DNA from: Chitinophaga japonensis
GTDB taxonomy: Bacteria > Bacteroidota > Bacteroidia > Chitinophagales > Chitinophagaceae
Reading direction: 5' to 3'
Assembly: GCF_007830125.1 (NCBI RefSeq)
Contig: NZ_VLLG01000006.1
Location: 248,001 to 312,000 of the forward strand
DNA: 64,000 nucleotides
In this document: positions 25,404-33,866 of the stretch, piece by piece
How positions within the stretch are numbered: the first letter of the stretch is position 1
Layout of the letters: each line of letters begins with the position of its first letter
The notes under the pieces: generated by a model
Told to the model about the DNA's origin: nothing
The model's input: the letters and a program-made list of their open reading frames with translations, nothing else
The model's database searches: none
Made by a program: the position numbers and the translations under genes

Positions 25404-26672
25404 TTATTTATAGGCTAAGACGGTGGTAACGGCATAGCACTCCCGGAGCTGGTCTAAGCATTCCTGCTCAAAATCCCCAAAGTGTTCTTTAAAAATTGTT
25501 ATATGGCCGCCTGCTTTTCGCATCCATTCCGCCATACCAGCATCCCGTAAGGAAGCCAGCAGATAAAATTTTTTATCTTCCTCCAGGAAAAAGGTTGTTT
25601 CCGTGTTGTATTTGTAAATATTCCCATCCCTTACAGCCGCTTTCATTTGTAGCTGGTAAAGCGGGCCTTTATCCAAAAGCTGAAAGTGAAGGTGCGGCCT
25701 GTCTTTCACAAGGGTAATGCGGTCAATCCGTGCTCTTTGCGGTTTCTCCTTTAATTCCCGCTTATTATACAGACCATAGCTGTAAATAAACTCCTGTTGC
25801 AATAGCAAGGGCATTGCCTTTTCCCACAGGCTGAAGATACCAGCGGGTGAACGCTCCTGTTCGGGTTCACCTTCTAACAATGAACCGGACTGCGTTTCAA
25901 CCTGCTGCCACATTTCATAACATAACTTGTTCAGTGCTCTTTGATCATCGGTTAAAAAAGGGTCGTATTCCTTCTCCGTACCACTAATGAAGTGATAGAA
26001 CGCCTTAATATTATCTTGTGATTTGTTCAGAACGCCTAAACAGGGCAGCAGGAACGTAAGGTACTTGTTCCTGAAATGGCTTACAAGAATATAGGTAATT
26101 GCTGTATCTCTCGCTTTTCGTTCTGGCGGGGCCGGTGGCAATTTCAGTACTTCACTAAACGGGATACCTTCCATCTTATCGGCCAATTGATACACGCTGC
26201 CTAAATTGGGTTTCGGTTTAACATCAATGCCCTGATCTATCACTTTCCTATCAAAATACTTTGGGTGATTGGCCGCTATTTCCATCAAACCATTGGGGCG
26301 GTACTCTTTAAAGTAGTCTGTACTGCGATAACCAATTACCCGTTCCAGCGCTTTGTATGTATGTAGGCAAAGCGTTTCGACCTGCTGGGCACAGGTGCAG
26401 GAAATGTGCAGTTTATCCCGTTCGATGCCTACAGTCATTTCGTGGGAAACGTCCCGGAAAGTAAGCCGCATTTTAAGTGTAGTGTCTACCATAGAAATAA
26501 ACTTTAGCTTGGGATAGAACCACTCCCGTTTTCTTTGAAGGCGTTCATCCACCTGCCTTTTTAAAGCATCATCGGTTAATACATAAGGTTCAGCGTCTAA
26601 GAGGATGGTGAAGGGATCGGATGAATTGCGTAGCCCAATACCCTGTATCCTGGTGTTTTTATGGGTTGCCAT
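25404..26672 (-). CDS. Orphan SWIM zinc-finger protein
   Basis: This 422-residue protein carries a SWIM zinc finger at about residues 91-104 (SCTCAQQVETLCLHTYKAL: C-x-C then C-x-H). The rest resembles the N-terminal, helicase-associated region of Bacteroidota SNF2-type proteins, but there is no ATPase part, so it is either a shortened helicase partner or a stand-alone nucleic-acid-binding protein. It lies 46 bp upstream of the HEPN gene in the same direction and diverges from an XRE regulator, so the two leftward genes probably share a promoter. Confidence 0.7.
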   Translation of the reverse strand: MATHKNTRIQGIGLRNSSDPFTILLDAEPYVLTDDALKRQVDERLQRKREWFYPKLKFISMVDTTLKMRLTFRDVSHEMTVGIERDKLHISCTCAQQVETLCLHTYKALERVIGYRSTDYFKEYRPNGLMEIAANHPKYFDRKVIDQGIDVKPKPNLGSVYQLADKMEGIPFSEVLKLPPAPPERKARDTAITYILVSHFRNKYLTFLLPCLGVLNKSQDNIKAFYHFISGTEKEYDPFLTDDQRALNKLCYEMWQQVETQSGSLLEGEPEQERSPAGIFSLWEKAMPLLLQQEFIYSYGLYNKRELKEKPQRARIDRITLVKDRPHLHFQLLDKGPLYQLQMKAAVRDGNIYKYNTETTFFLEEDKKFYLLASLRDAGMAEWMRKAGGHITIFKEHFGDFEQECLDQLRECYAVTTVLAYK

Positions 26673-26782
26673 GTGGTAAGGTTTAGATCAACCCGAAATA
26701 ACCCTATAATGAATTTGTATTCAACATTTTATCTTTGTATCTTACACAGAATACCTGTATTTAACTTTTTGTAGATTTTGGT

Positions 26783-26790
26783 TATATTTG
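26783..26790 (+). promoter_or_regulatory. Candidate -7 box for the XRE gene
   Basis: TATATTTG fits TAnnTTTG. Transcription would begin near 26797, which favours the ATG at 26811 over the one at 26796. A second match, TATCTTTG at 26730-26737, lies further upstream in the same divergent gap. Confidence 0.4.
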
Positions 26791-26810
26791 CTAATATGAT
26801 AAATACTATT

Positions 26811-27227
26811 ATGGCTGATAAAAAAGTACATCAAGGCAGGAACATAAAACGGATTAGGGAAATCTTAGGTATTAAACAGGATGCCCTTGCCATTGAACTT
26901 GGGGACGACTGGAACCAACAAAAAATTTCCCTTTTGGAACAGAAAGAAGTAATAGACCCTCAAATATTGGAACTGGTAGCTAAAGCGCTGCATGTAAACC
27001 CTGAAGCCATTAAAAATTTTAATGAGGAACAAGCCATTAATATTTTTTCAAATACCTTTTCGGATTTTAAGGATAACGCCATTGCTTCAGCAATGAATTA
27101 TCAATGCACTTTTAATCCTATTGATAAGATTGTACAGTTATATGATGAAAAAATAGAGCTGTATGAACGAATGCTGAAGGAAAAGAACGAACTGCTGGAA
27201 AAACTGGCAGGTGAAAAGAAAAAGTAA
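26811..27227 (+). CDS. XRE-family HTH regulator
   Basis: The 138-residue protein has an N-terminal XRE helix-turn-helix (GRNIKRIREILGIKQDALAIELGDDWNQQKISLLEQ, about residues 7-42) and a C-terminal coiled coil (KIVQLYDEKIELYERMLKEKNELLEKLAGEKKK) that likely dimerises it. It diverges from the SWIM/HEPN pair and is followed by a nuclease-like gene, so it may repress one or both. Alternative start at 26796. A strong terminator follows. Confidence 0.85.
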   Translation: MADKKVHQGRNIKRIREILGIKQDALAIELGDDWNQQKISLLEQKEVIDPQILELVAKALHVNPEAIKNFNEEQAINIFSNTFSDFKDNAIASAMNYQCTFNPIDKIVQLYDEKIELYERMLKEKNELLEKLAGEKKK

Positions 27228-27251
27228 TAAAGCATAAGACATTGAGAAAAG

Positions 27252-27272
27252 CCACCTTATGGTGGTTTTTTT
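27252..27272 (+). terminator. Rho-independent terminator after the XRE gene
   Basis: CCACC (27252-27256), loop TTAT, GGTGG (27261-27265), then seven T. It separates the regulator from the downstream nuclease gene. Confidence 0.8.
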
Positions 27273-27299
27273 GTAATACAACGCGAATAAATTTATGGT

Positions 27300-28550
27300 A
27301 TGAATAATACCCTCTCTCCTATTATCCGGCAATACAAAGCAGACAAAGAATCTGTCTACAACACCTGGTTTATCAACAACGAAGAACGGCTTAAAGCTTT
27401 CCGTTCCATCCGGCGCGGTGTAATGCAGGTGGTTGAAGACATTAAATACAAGCGCTTTCCCAACGACTTTAAAGGATCCTCCCTGGAATTTGTACTTACG
27501 TGCATCACAGAACAGAAACAAGTATTTGAAGGAGCAGCGCATCCCTTTTACTGGAAACCTAAACTGCGTATTCCCGATATTTATGAGCATGAAAGCAATA
27601 AACAGGCTTTCGGTCAATTCCTGGAAAACTGTTTAAATGCCAAAACAGAAGAACAGATTATCCGGGAAATCAGCCGCCTGGACGCTTTAAAAATAAAAGG
27701 TCTTGGGCCGGCAGTTGCCAGTATCCTTTACTTTCTGCATCCCACCATTATCCCTCCTTTTAATACGGCCATCATCAACGGGTTTAATTTTTTGTTCAAA
27801 GACAAAAAGAAACTTGGTAGCTGGGGCGAATATCTAAAACTGCGGGAGGTGTTAATGGATGCTAACAACCAGCACCGAGCAGAATTATCAAGTGATTTAG
27901 GAGCCATTGCCGGATTGCTATTTGAGATCGGCGCCCAAAAACTGGTAATTGGCACAGACGAATATTTGAGTGAAGATGAAAGAAGAAAGTTGGAAAAGGC
28001 CATTGAAAAACGGCATAAGGAAGTACAGGATGAAAAAGCGCAGGAAAGCCTGCATACGCAGATGCAGTATCATTTATTGAAGATCGGCCGAGCATTGGGA
28101 TATGATGTAATTTCCGCTGTCAATGACCGTTCCAAAAGCTGCCACGGGCAAAGTTTTTCCTTTGTGAGCCTGCCCGTGTTTCCTGCTATGAGCTGTGACC
28201 GCGAAGTATTGAATACAATACAGCTTATTGATGTACTATGGTTTCAAAAAGGTACTAATAATGTAATAGCCGCTTTTGAAGTAGAGAAAAGCACCAGTAT
28301 TTATTCGGGTATTTTACGCCTGTCTGATTTGAGCTACACCATTGCAGATGGTGATGAGGTATTTTATTTAATAGTGCCGGACAACAGGGAAAAGGATGTT
28401 ATGCTGCAGCTCTCCCGGCCGGCCATCAGGCAGAATAACGTGCCTATCAAATACATCCTGTTTTCTGATCTGCAGCAACATTGTGATGCCCTGTGCAGGT
28501 TTGGGGACAGTCATCATATAATGGAAAAAATAGCGAAGGCCGCTCTCTGA
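27300..28550 (+). CDS. HhH plus PD-(D/E)xK-like nuclease, type II restriction-like
   Basis: This 416-residue protein has a central helix-hairpin-helix (KIKGLGPAVASILYFLHP, about residues 131-150), a basic helical linker (about 223-265) and a C-terminal part with the block TIQLIDVLWFQKG and then IAAFEVEKSTSIYSGILRLSDL. The Asp plus Glu-x-Glu arrangement looks like a variant PD-(D/E)xK nuclease centre (the last Lys replaced by Glu as in BamHI-like enzymes). No methyltransferase is nearby. It may be a restriction-like or repair nuclease acting with the adjacent defence-like genes. The family assignment is inference. Confidence 0.6.
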   Translation: MNNTLSPIIRQYKADKESVYNTWFINNEERLKAFRSIRRGVMQVVEDIKYKRFPNDFKGSSLEFVLTCITEQKQVFEGAAHPFYWKPKLRIPDIYEHESNKQAFGQFLENCLNAKTEEQIIREISRLDALKIKGLGPAVASILYFLHPTIIPPFNTAIINGFNFLFKDKKKLGSWGEYLKLREVLMDANNQHRAELSSDLGAIAGLLFEIGAQKLVIGTDEYLSEDERRKLEKAIEKRHKEVQDEKAQESLHTQMQYHLLKIGRALGYDVISAVNDRSKSCHGQSFSFVSLPVFPAMSCDREVLNTIQLIDVLWFQKGTNNVIAAFEVEKSTSIYSGILRLSDLSYTIADGDEVFYLIVPDNREKDVMLQLSRPAIRQNNVPIKYILFSDLQQHCDALCRFGDSHHIMEKIAKAAL

Positions 28551-28617
28551 TAAATTTAACAGGGTATATATTTTTAGCATTATCAGAAGGACTAACTTTA
28601 TATAAAATTCAAAAATT

Positions 28618-29256
28618 ATGGTCCTGACTCCTTTTTTCCGGAAGTTTGCACTTACTGCACATATCACTTTTTCAATGGGCTGGCTTGGCGCCATAGCCGG
28701 ATTTTTAGCTGTTGCCATAGCTGGTCTGGCCAGCCAGAACATGCAGGTTGTTCGTTCCGCCTATATCATGGTGGAGTTAATAGGATGGTTCGTTATCGCT
28801 CCGTTCTGCCTTGCTTCTCTGATAACCGGGCTTATTGAATCACTGTATACCCCCTGGGGTTTGTTCCGGTATTATTGGATTGTAGTGAAGCTCTTTTTGA
28901 CTATTGTTGCTGCCATCTTGTTGTTGGCGCACATGCAGCCCATCAGTTACCTGGCAAAAATAGCATTAACAACAGCGCTCTCAATTACCGAGTATCGCGG
29001 GTTACGTATCCAGCTTATAGCGGATGCCGGCGCCGCCTTGCTGGTTTTGCTTTTTATCACAACAATCTCCGTGTATAAACCATGGGGCAGAACTCCTTAT
29101 GGCCTGCGTAAGGAGAATGAGCAGCGCAAGGGAGGCTCTATTCGTAAATCGACGACGGGGAGGCCCTGGGGATTATATGTGTTGCTGGGGCTTATTGGCC
29201 TTGTACTGCTGCTGTTTGCTATTCTGCACCTGACGGGCGTTATGGGTGGACATTGA
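28618..29256 (+). CDS. DUF2269-like integral membrane protein
   Basis: The 212-residue product has about five membrane segments (ITFSMGWLGAIAGFLAVAIAGL, IMVELIGWFVIAPFCLASLITGL, WIVVKLFLTIVAAILLLAHM, a short one near 140, and LYVLLGLIGLVLLLFAILHL). It resembles DUF2269-type proteins. A 195-bp piece of a closely related gene, with an internal stop, occurs 4.4 kb downstream (33651-33845), so the metal module between them seems to have been inserted next to or between copies. The function is unknown. Confidence 0.7.
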   Translation: MVLTPFFRKFALTAHITFSMGWLGAIAGFLAVAIAGLASQNMQVVRSAYIMVELIGWFVIAPFCLASLITGLIESLYTPWGLFRYYWIVVKLFLTIVAAILLLAHMQPISYLAKIALTTALSITEYRGLRIQLIADAGAALLVLLFITTISVYKPWGRTPYGLRKENEQRKGGSIRKSTTGRPWGLYVLLGLIGLVLLLFAILHLTGVMGGH

Positions 29257-29408
29257 AGATTATCTTTTAATAATATTGTGGCTACGGAACTTTAAAGTAA
29301 TCGCCTATTCTGCAGGTGGTTCATTCATGCAGTAATTGAGCAATAATTTATTTGCAGAACACCCTTATGTACTCCGATCTTTGCAGTTTTTAATTAATAA
29401 TTCCGAAC

Positions 29409-29792
29409 ATGCTGCCAAAAGAACTTACCGGGGATCTGACAAAACGCCTCTCTACCATAAAGGGGCAAATAGAGGGCATTATTAATATGCTGCAGGAGGG
29501 CAAAGACCCTGACCAGATACTTAACCAGTTTAAAGCCGCCGACCAGGGTCTGCAAAAAGCCCATTTCTTGCTACTGGATGAAGTTTTCCGCAAAAGCCTG
29601 GCCCTCAAATTGGTCAAAGTAATGAACGCCTGCCCCGGCAATTGCCCCGACGCCCAAAAAATTGAAATCTTAAAAGAGCAGTTTCCACTGCTCCAGGACA
29701 GTGAACTCACCCATAAAATAAAGGAAATCAATGAAATAGGGGAACGCTTAGCCCGGTACAACGAAGAAAATTCCAAAAAATCTGAAAAATAA
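29409..29792 (+). CDS. CsoR/RcnR-family regulator with unusual metal site
   Basis: This 127-residue protein aligns along its helices with CsoR-type repressors (LTKRLSTIKGQIEGIINMLQEGKD, then LQKAHFLLLDEVF). The three Cu(I) ligands of CsoR are all replaced: Cys36 by Pro, His61 by Val and Cys65 by Ser. A His in KAHF and a C-terminal CPGNC are the only candidate metal or thiol ligands. It heads a unit with a thioredoxin, a P1B ATPase, an HMA lipoprotein and a CcdA-like protein, so it likely controls them in response to another metal or a thiol signal. Confidence 0.8.
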   Translation: MLPKELTGDLTKRLSTIKGQIEGIINMLQEGKDPDQILNQFKAADQGLQKAHFLLLDEVFRKSLALKLVKVMNACPGNCPDAQKIEILKEQFPLLQDSELTHKIKEINEIGERLARYNEENSKKSEK

Positions 29793-29846
29793 TTTGGTGG
29801 ACACCCCCCTGCCCGGTTGACCTTTGGTTTATAAAAATTTAAAATC

Positions 29847-30125
29847 ATGGGAAACAAACGGATTATTGAAGTATTTACTGCAGGGTGCAGTGTTTGCCAA
29901 CCTACTGTTAAAATGGTGCAGGGTATGGCCTGTTCCTCCTGCGAGGTTATTGTTTATGATCTCTCCAAACCCTGTGACACTAGGGAATGTATTCAGAAAG
30001 CGCAGCAGTATGGTATTAAATCTCTCCCTGCTGTTGCCGTAAATGGAATTCTCCTTAATTGTTGCCAAAACAAGGGTGTTGCTGAAGCGGAACTGAAAAA
30101 CGCCGGAATCGGCCAGCCAGTATAA
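29847..30125 (+). CDS. Thioredoxin-like/glutaredoxin-like small protein, Cys-rich
   Basis: A 92-residue thioredoxin-fold protein with the active site AGCSVCQP (C-x-x-C) near residues 14-17 and the cis-Pro loop IKSLPAVAVNGIL. It holds further Cys pairs (ACSSC, PCDTREC, NCC), giving nine Cys, unusual for a plain thioredoxin and suggestive of metal or thiolate handling. It sits 54 bp after the CsoR gene and 52 bp before the ATPase gene, so probably the same operon. No signal peptide, so it acts in the cytoplasm. Confidence 0.75.
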   Translation: MGNKRIIEVFTAGCSVCQPTVKMVQGMACSSCEVIVYDLSKPCDTRECIQKAQQYGIKSLPAVAVNGILLNCCQNKGVAEAELKNAGIGQPV

Positions 30126-30177
30126 TCCTGTATGGGTAACCAATAAATCTATTACAACAATCTCATTCTGATATATT

Positions 30178-32574
30178 ATGGCAATTGAAAGCGTACAAAT
30201 GAAGGTTTCCGGGTTAATGTGTTCTTTTTGCACCATGAGTGTTGAAAAGGCATTGAAAAGATACCCGGCAATAAAAAGTGTGATGGTGAACCTGGTACAT
30301 GGCATTGTATTAGTGGAAGCTGATACTGCTAAAATGAGTCGGGAAGAACTTGCCAATGCGGTAGAAAAATTAGGTTACAGTGTTTCTTCATCAGAAATAC
30401 AGCAGTATAAAACGGATGAAGCTATATTCAACCTGATAAAACAGCGCGGTACTATTGGAATGGTGGCGGCTGTAATAGATTTATTGGTTGATCCTTTAAA
30501 TCTGTTCAACCTTCCGCAACAATACCGGGCCTGGTTTAGTCTGGTGGTGGCCACCTTTGTCTTGTTATGGGTAGGATACCCGATATTACGCAAAACCATC
30601 ATGGCTGTAAGGCAAAAGGTAATTAATGCCAATGTATTATTATCTACCGGGGCATGGGGTTCATTTATTATTGGTGCACTATCCCTTTATAATCCTGTTT
30701 GGCAGAACTTTTTACCTGTAGCTGCATGGCTGATGTCGCTGCATTTATTCTTTGGTTATTTCAAATTAGATACCCGCAAAAAGGCTTCTGAAGCGGTACG
30801 TAAGCTAATTAATCTGCAACCCCCAAAAGCAAGGGTACTTAGAGCTGGGCAACTAATTGAGGTATTCACCAAAGATGTATCGGCAGGTGAAGTGGTTGAA
30901 GTACGTCCTGGTGAACGCATTCCTTTGGACGGAGATGTACTATCCGGAAACGCCAGCGTTGATGAAGCCAGTTTTACAGGTGAAAGTACACCTGCTATAA
31001 AAGAAGTTGGGTCTAATGTGATTGGAGGAACTTTAAACCTTGATGGGGCACTCCGGATAAAGGTTTCAAAAATCGGACAGGATAGCTTTTTAAGCCAGAT
31101 AGTAAGTTTAATGAGCCGGATTGCTGAAAAGAAACCACCGGTTGAATTGTTGGCAGATAAGCTAATGAATTATTACGGGCCCGTAGTTTTTATTGTAGCT
31201 ACAATTGCCTTTATAGTATGGGCATTTGCCACTGGAAATTATATACAGGCTACGCTTGTTTTACTCACCACTGTTATTATGGGGTACCCCTGTGCATTGG
31301 GAATTACCACACCTATGCTGGCCGCTATTGCAGGAGGGAAAGGTATTTCCATTGGCCTTTTGGTAAAAGCAAGCGAGGTGTTTTACGGCTTATCAAGGGT
31401 TGATACCATTGTTTTTGATAAAACCGGAACACTGACTTGTGGCAAACCTACCGTAACAGATATTGATGCCGTTAATGGAAATGTGTCCGAACTATTATCC
31501 ATCGCAGAAGCAGTGGAAAGTAAATCTGAACATCCAATAGGACAGGCAATTACTTTTTATGCTCAAAAGGAAGCAGTACCAAAATTGCAGATTGATAATT
31601 TCAAAGCAATACCGGGAAAGGGGGTAATCGGAAATTTAAACGGTAGTCTGATAATAGCAGGAAAGCCTTCCTTTATTGAACAAAGTAACATTGCTATTGC
31701 TGAACATATAAGGAAGAAAATAAGCGCTTTGGGCGATGAAGGTAAAACAGCCGTACTTTTTTGCAGGGATGGTAATGTAATAGGGGTTATTGCATTGCAG
31801 GATACTCCACGCCCAACAGGTAGCCAGGTAATTGCAAAGATTAAGCAGCGGGGCATAAGAACGGTAATGCTGACAGGTGATGCGAAACAGGTTGCTGCGC
31901 CTATTGCAAAACAGCTTGGAATTGATGAAGTACATGCTGAATTATTGCCTGGCGAAAAGGCAACCGCTATAGAAGGGTTGCAAAAGAAAGGTTGCAAAAT
32001 TGCGATGGTTGGAGATGGAATAAATGATGCTCCGGCCTTAGCACAATCAGATGTTGGTATAGCCATTGGTGCTGGAACCGATGTTGCTATTGAAGCTGCA
32101 GGTGTTATTTTGATTGGTGATAGATTGATTGATGTACTGAATGCTGTGATTTTAGGGAAGGCAAGCTATAAAACAATGACCGGCAATGTAATTGTTGCTG
32201 TATTATTTAATATCGTTGGAATGCTGCTTGCGGCCGTTGGTTTAATAACGCCCATATTGGCAATTGCCGTAATGATCATTAGCATTTTTGTAATCCTGAT
32301 TAACACGCTTCGTATCAGAACCCTCCGGCTTGAAGCTATTATTAAGGAAGCATCCGCAGCATTGACAGAAACAAGATTTAAAGTATCTAATATGGTGTGT
32401 GAAGGTTGTGCACAAAAAATAACTACTGCGCTTACTGCCTTGCCTGGTGTGAAAGTGGTTAAACCAAAAGTAATTCAGAAACAAGTTCAGGTGAATTATT
32501 ATCCTGAGCAAATAAAGCAGGAAGATTTGAAAAGGGCTTTAGAGAAAGAGGGGTTTAATGCAATTGAATTATAA
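30178..32574 (+). CDS. P1B-type heavy-metal ATPase with HMA domains at both ends and a YPC motif
   Basis: This 798-residue pump has an N-terminal HMA domain (VSGLMCSFCTMSVEKAL), actuator motif SFTGES, membrane segments, phosphorylation site DKTGTLTCGKP, nucleotide motif SEHPIG, hinge GDGINDAPAL and a second HMA domain at the extreme C-terminus (VSNMVCEGCAQKITTAL). The TM metal motif that is CPC in copper pumps is MGYPCALGITTP here, so the first Cys is a Tyr. A C-terminal HMA is also uncommon. The exported metal cannot be inferred safely; mercury, copper or another soft metal is possible. Confidence 0.9.
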   Translation: MAIESVQMKVSGLMCSFCTMSVEKALKRYPAIKSVMVNLVHGIVLVEADTAKMSREELANAVEKLGYSVSSSEIQQYKTDEAIFNLIKQRGTIGMVAAVIDLLVDPLNLFNLPQQYRAWFSLVVATFVLLWVGYPILRKTIMAVRQKVINANVLLSTGAWGSFIIGALSLYNPVWQNFLPVAAWLMSLHLFFGYFKLDTRKKASEAVRKLINLQPPKARVLRAGQLIEVFTKDVSAGEVVEVRPGERIPLDGDVLSGNASVDEASFTGESTPAIKEVGSNVIGGTLNLDGALRIKVSKIGQDSFLSQIVSLMSRIAEKKPPVELLADKLMNYYGPVVFIVATIAFIVWAFATGNYIQATLVLLTTVIMGYPCALGITTPMLAAIAGGKGISIGLLVKASEVFYGLSRVDTIVFDKTGTLTCGKPTVTDIDAVNGNVSELLSIAEAVESKSEHPIGQAITFYAQKEAVPKLQIDNFKAIPGKGVIGNLNGSLIIAGKPSFIEQSNIAIAEHIRKKISALGDEGKTAVLFCRDGNVIGVIALQDTPRPTGSQVIAKIKQRGIRTVMLTGDAKQVAAPIAKQLGIDEVHAELLPGEKATAIEGLQKKGCKIAMVGDGINDAPALAQSDVGIAIGAGTDVAIEAAGVILIGDRLIDVLNAVILGKASYKTMTGNVIVAVLFNIVGMLLAAVGLITPILAIAVMIISIFVILINTLRIRTLRLEAIIKEASAALTETRFKVSNMVCEGCAQKITTALTALPGVKVVKPKVIQKQVQVNYYPEQIKQEDLKRALEKEGFNAIEL

Positions 32575-32626
32575 TATACTATCTATAATAATTGCTTTGC
32601 GTATGTTAACGAAGAAATCATTAGTT

Positions 32627-32959
32627 ATGAAATTATTCTGTTCTTTTGTTATGCTGATTGCGTTTGTAATTACTTCCTGTGCCCAGGAACAAAAAAAGCC
32701 TGTACCCAAAGAACAAACCAAACCTAAAGCTGCCAAAACAATTCAAGTTCCTGTTGATGGGATGGTATGCAGTGCCTGCCAATCAAATGTTAAGAAAATA
32801 GTTAAATCTTTGGATGGTATTAAAGATGTGAAAGTAAGTCTTGAAAAAAGAAATGCAATTATTACCTACTTTCCTAATTTGATAAAACCGGAACAAATTC
32901 AGAAAGCCATAAATGATAAAGGTTATACTGCTGGAAAACCGCAAGCAATAAAGCAATGA
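32627..32959 (+). CDS. HMA-domain lipoprotein
   Basis: From the ATG at 32627 the 110-residue product has a lipoprotein signal (MKLFCSFVMLIAFVITSC) and, after a Pro/Lys-rich linker, an HMA domain with VDGMVCSACQSNVKKI (C-x-x-C). It would bind a soft metal ion on the periplasmic side and hand it over or store it. Frames reach back to 32558 inside the ATPase gene, but only this start gives the signal peptide. The stop overlaps the start of the next gene (ATGA at 32956-32959). Confidence 0.85.
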   Translation: MKLFCSFVMLIAFVITSCAQEQKKPVPKEQTKPKAAKTIQVPVDGMVCSACQSNVKKIVKSLDGIKDVKVSLEKRNAIITYFPNLIKPEQIQKAINDKGYTAGKPQAIKQ

Positions 32960-33642
32960 GTTTAGAACAATTTATTGAACAGTTCAGCAAGGCATTGGCT
33001 GATGGTTCATTTCTCAGTTTAATGATCGCGGCACTTGCCGGAATAATATCTACAGGTGTATGCCCCTGCACTTTGCCTGTAGGACTTGGAATTGCCGGAC
33101 TTGTAAGTAGTAATACAGTGCAAAAGTCCAACAGGGGATATATGATAGCATTTGCTTTTTTTTGTGGAATTGTTGTTTGCCTGACTGTATTAGGTGCATT
33201 GGCCGGACAATTGGGAATTTTCCTTACAGAAACATTTGGCAGATACTGGGCTTTATCAATGGCTTTAATATCCGGTGTAGCTGCTGTAACTGCTTTCTAC
33301 GGTCCCAGATTGAAAGTTGCCAAATTAGCTGCTTTACGTAAACCTGGTATTATTAATTCGTTTACTTACGGATTAATCTTTAGCCTGGGTACCTCTGCTG
33401 CACCGCTATTATTATTACTTTCAGTGGCTGCTGCAAAGGCTAATCCGGTTTTTGGATTTCTGCTTGCCTTATTTTTCGGAGCAGGCAGAGGTTTGCCTTT
33501 TCTTATTGTAAGTGTTTTTGCAGGTGTGGTTGCGAAATTCGCTCAATTCACATGGTTAAGGAGAAGCATACAAATAGTCAGCGGTACCGCTCTCTTATTT
33601 GTATGCTATTACTATATTAAAGTTTATATCAATCTACAGTAA
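32956..33642 (+). CDS. CcdA/DsbD-like membrane thiol-electron transporter
   Basis: A 228-residue, six-segment membrane protein of the CcdA/DsbD transmembrane family. The first helix holds STGVCPCTLPVGLGIAGL, where Cys-Pro-Cys matches the redox Cys of CcdA. Related proteins carry electrons across the membrane to periplasmic thiols. Coupled by a 4-bp overlap to the HMA lipoprotein, it may keep that protein's Cys pair reduced. Final gene of the CsoR-headed unit. Confidence 0.8.
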   Translation: MSLEQFIEQFSKALADGSFLSLMIAALAGIISTGVCPCTLPVGLGIAGLVSSNTVQKSNRGYMIAFAFFCGIVVCLTVLGALAGQLGIFLTETFGRYWALSMALISGVAAVTAFYGPRLKVAKLAALRKPGIINSFTYGLIFSLGTSAAPLLLLLSVAAAKANPVFGFLLALFFGAGRGLPFLIVSVFAGVVAKFAQFTWLRRSIQIVSGTALLFVCYYYIKVYINLQ

Positions 33643-33650
33643 TAATATCA

Positions 33651-33845
33651 GTATATAAACCATGAGGCAGGACTCCCTACGGACTCTGTAAGGAAAATGA
33701 TCATCGGAAGGGTCCCATCCGTAAATCGGCAACAGGAAACCCCAGGGGATTATATGTGTTGCTGGGGCTTATTGGCCTTGTGCTGCTGCTGTTTGCTATT
33801 CTGCATCTGACGGGCGTTATGGGCGGCATTGAGCATGCCTTGTAG
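33651..33845 (+). pseudogene. 3' fragment of a DUF2269-like gene, with internal stop
   Basis: Sixty-five codons match the last 62 codons of the membrane protein gene at 28618-29256. The Trp codon of VYKPWGRTPYGL is TGA here, while the last 110 bp are almost identical, and the frame is otherwise kept to a TAG at 33843-33845. The 5' two thirds are gone. Differences are spread along the copy, so this is an older paralogue rather than a fresh duplication. It begins 8 bp after the CcdA-like gene. Confidence 0.85.
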
Positions 33846-33866
33846 CGACCTATGCCGGAATGGTTG

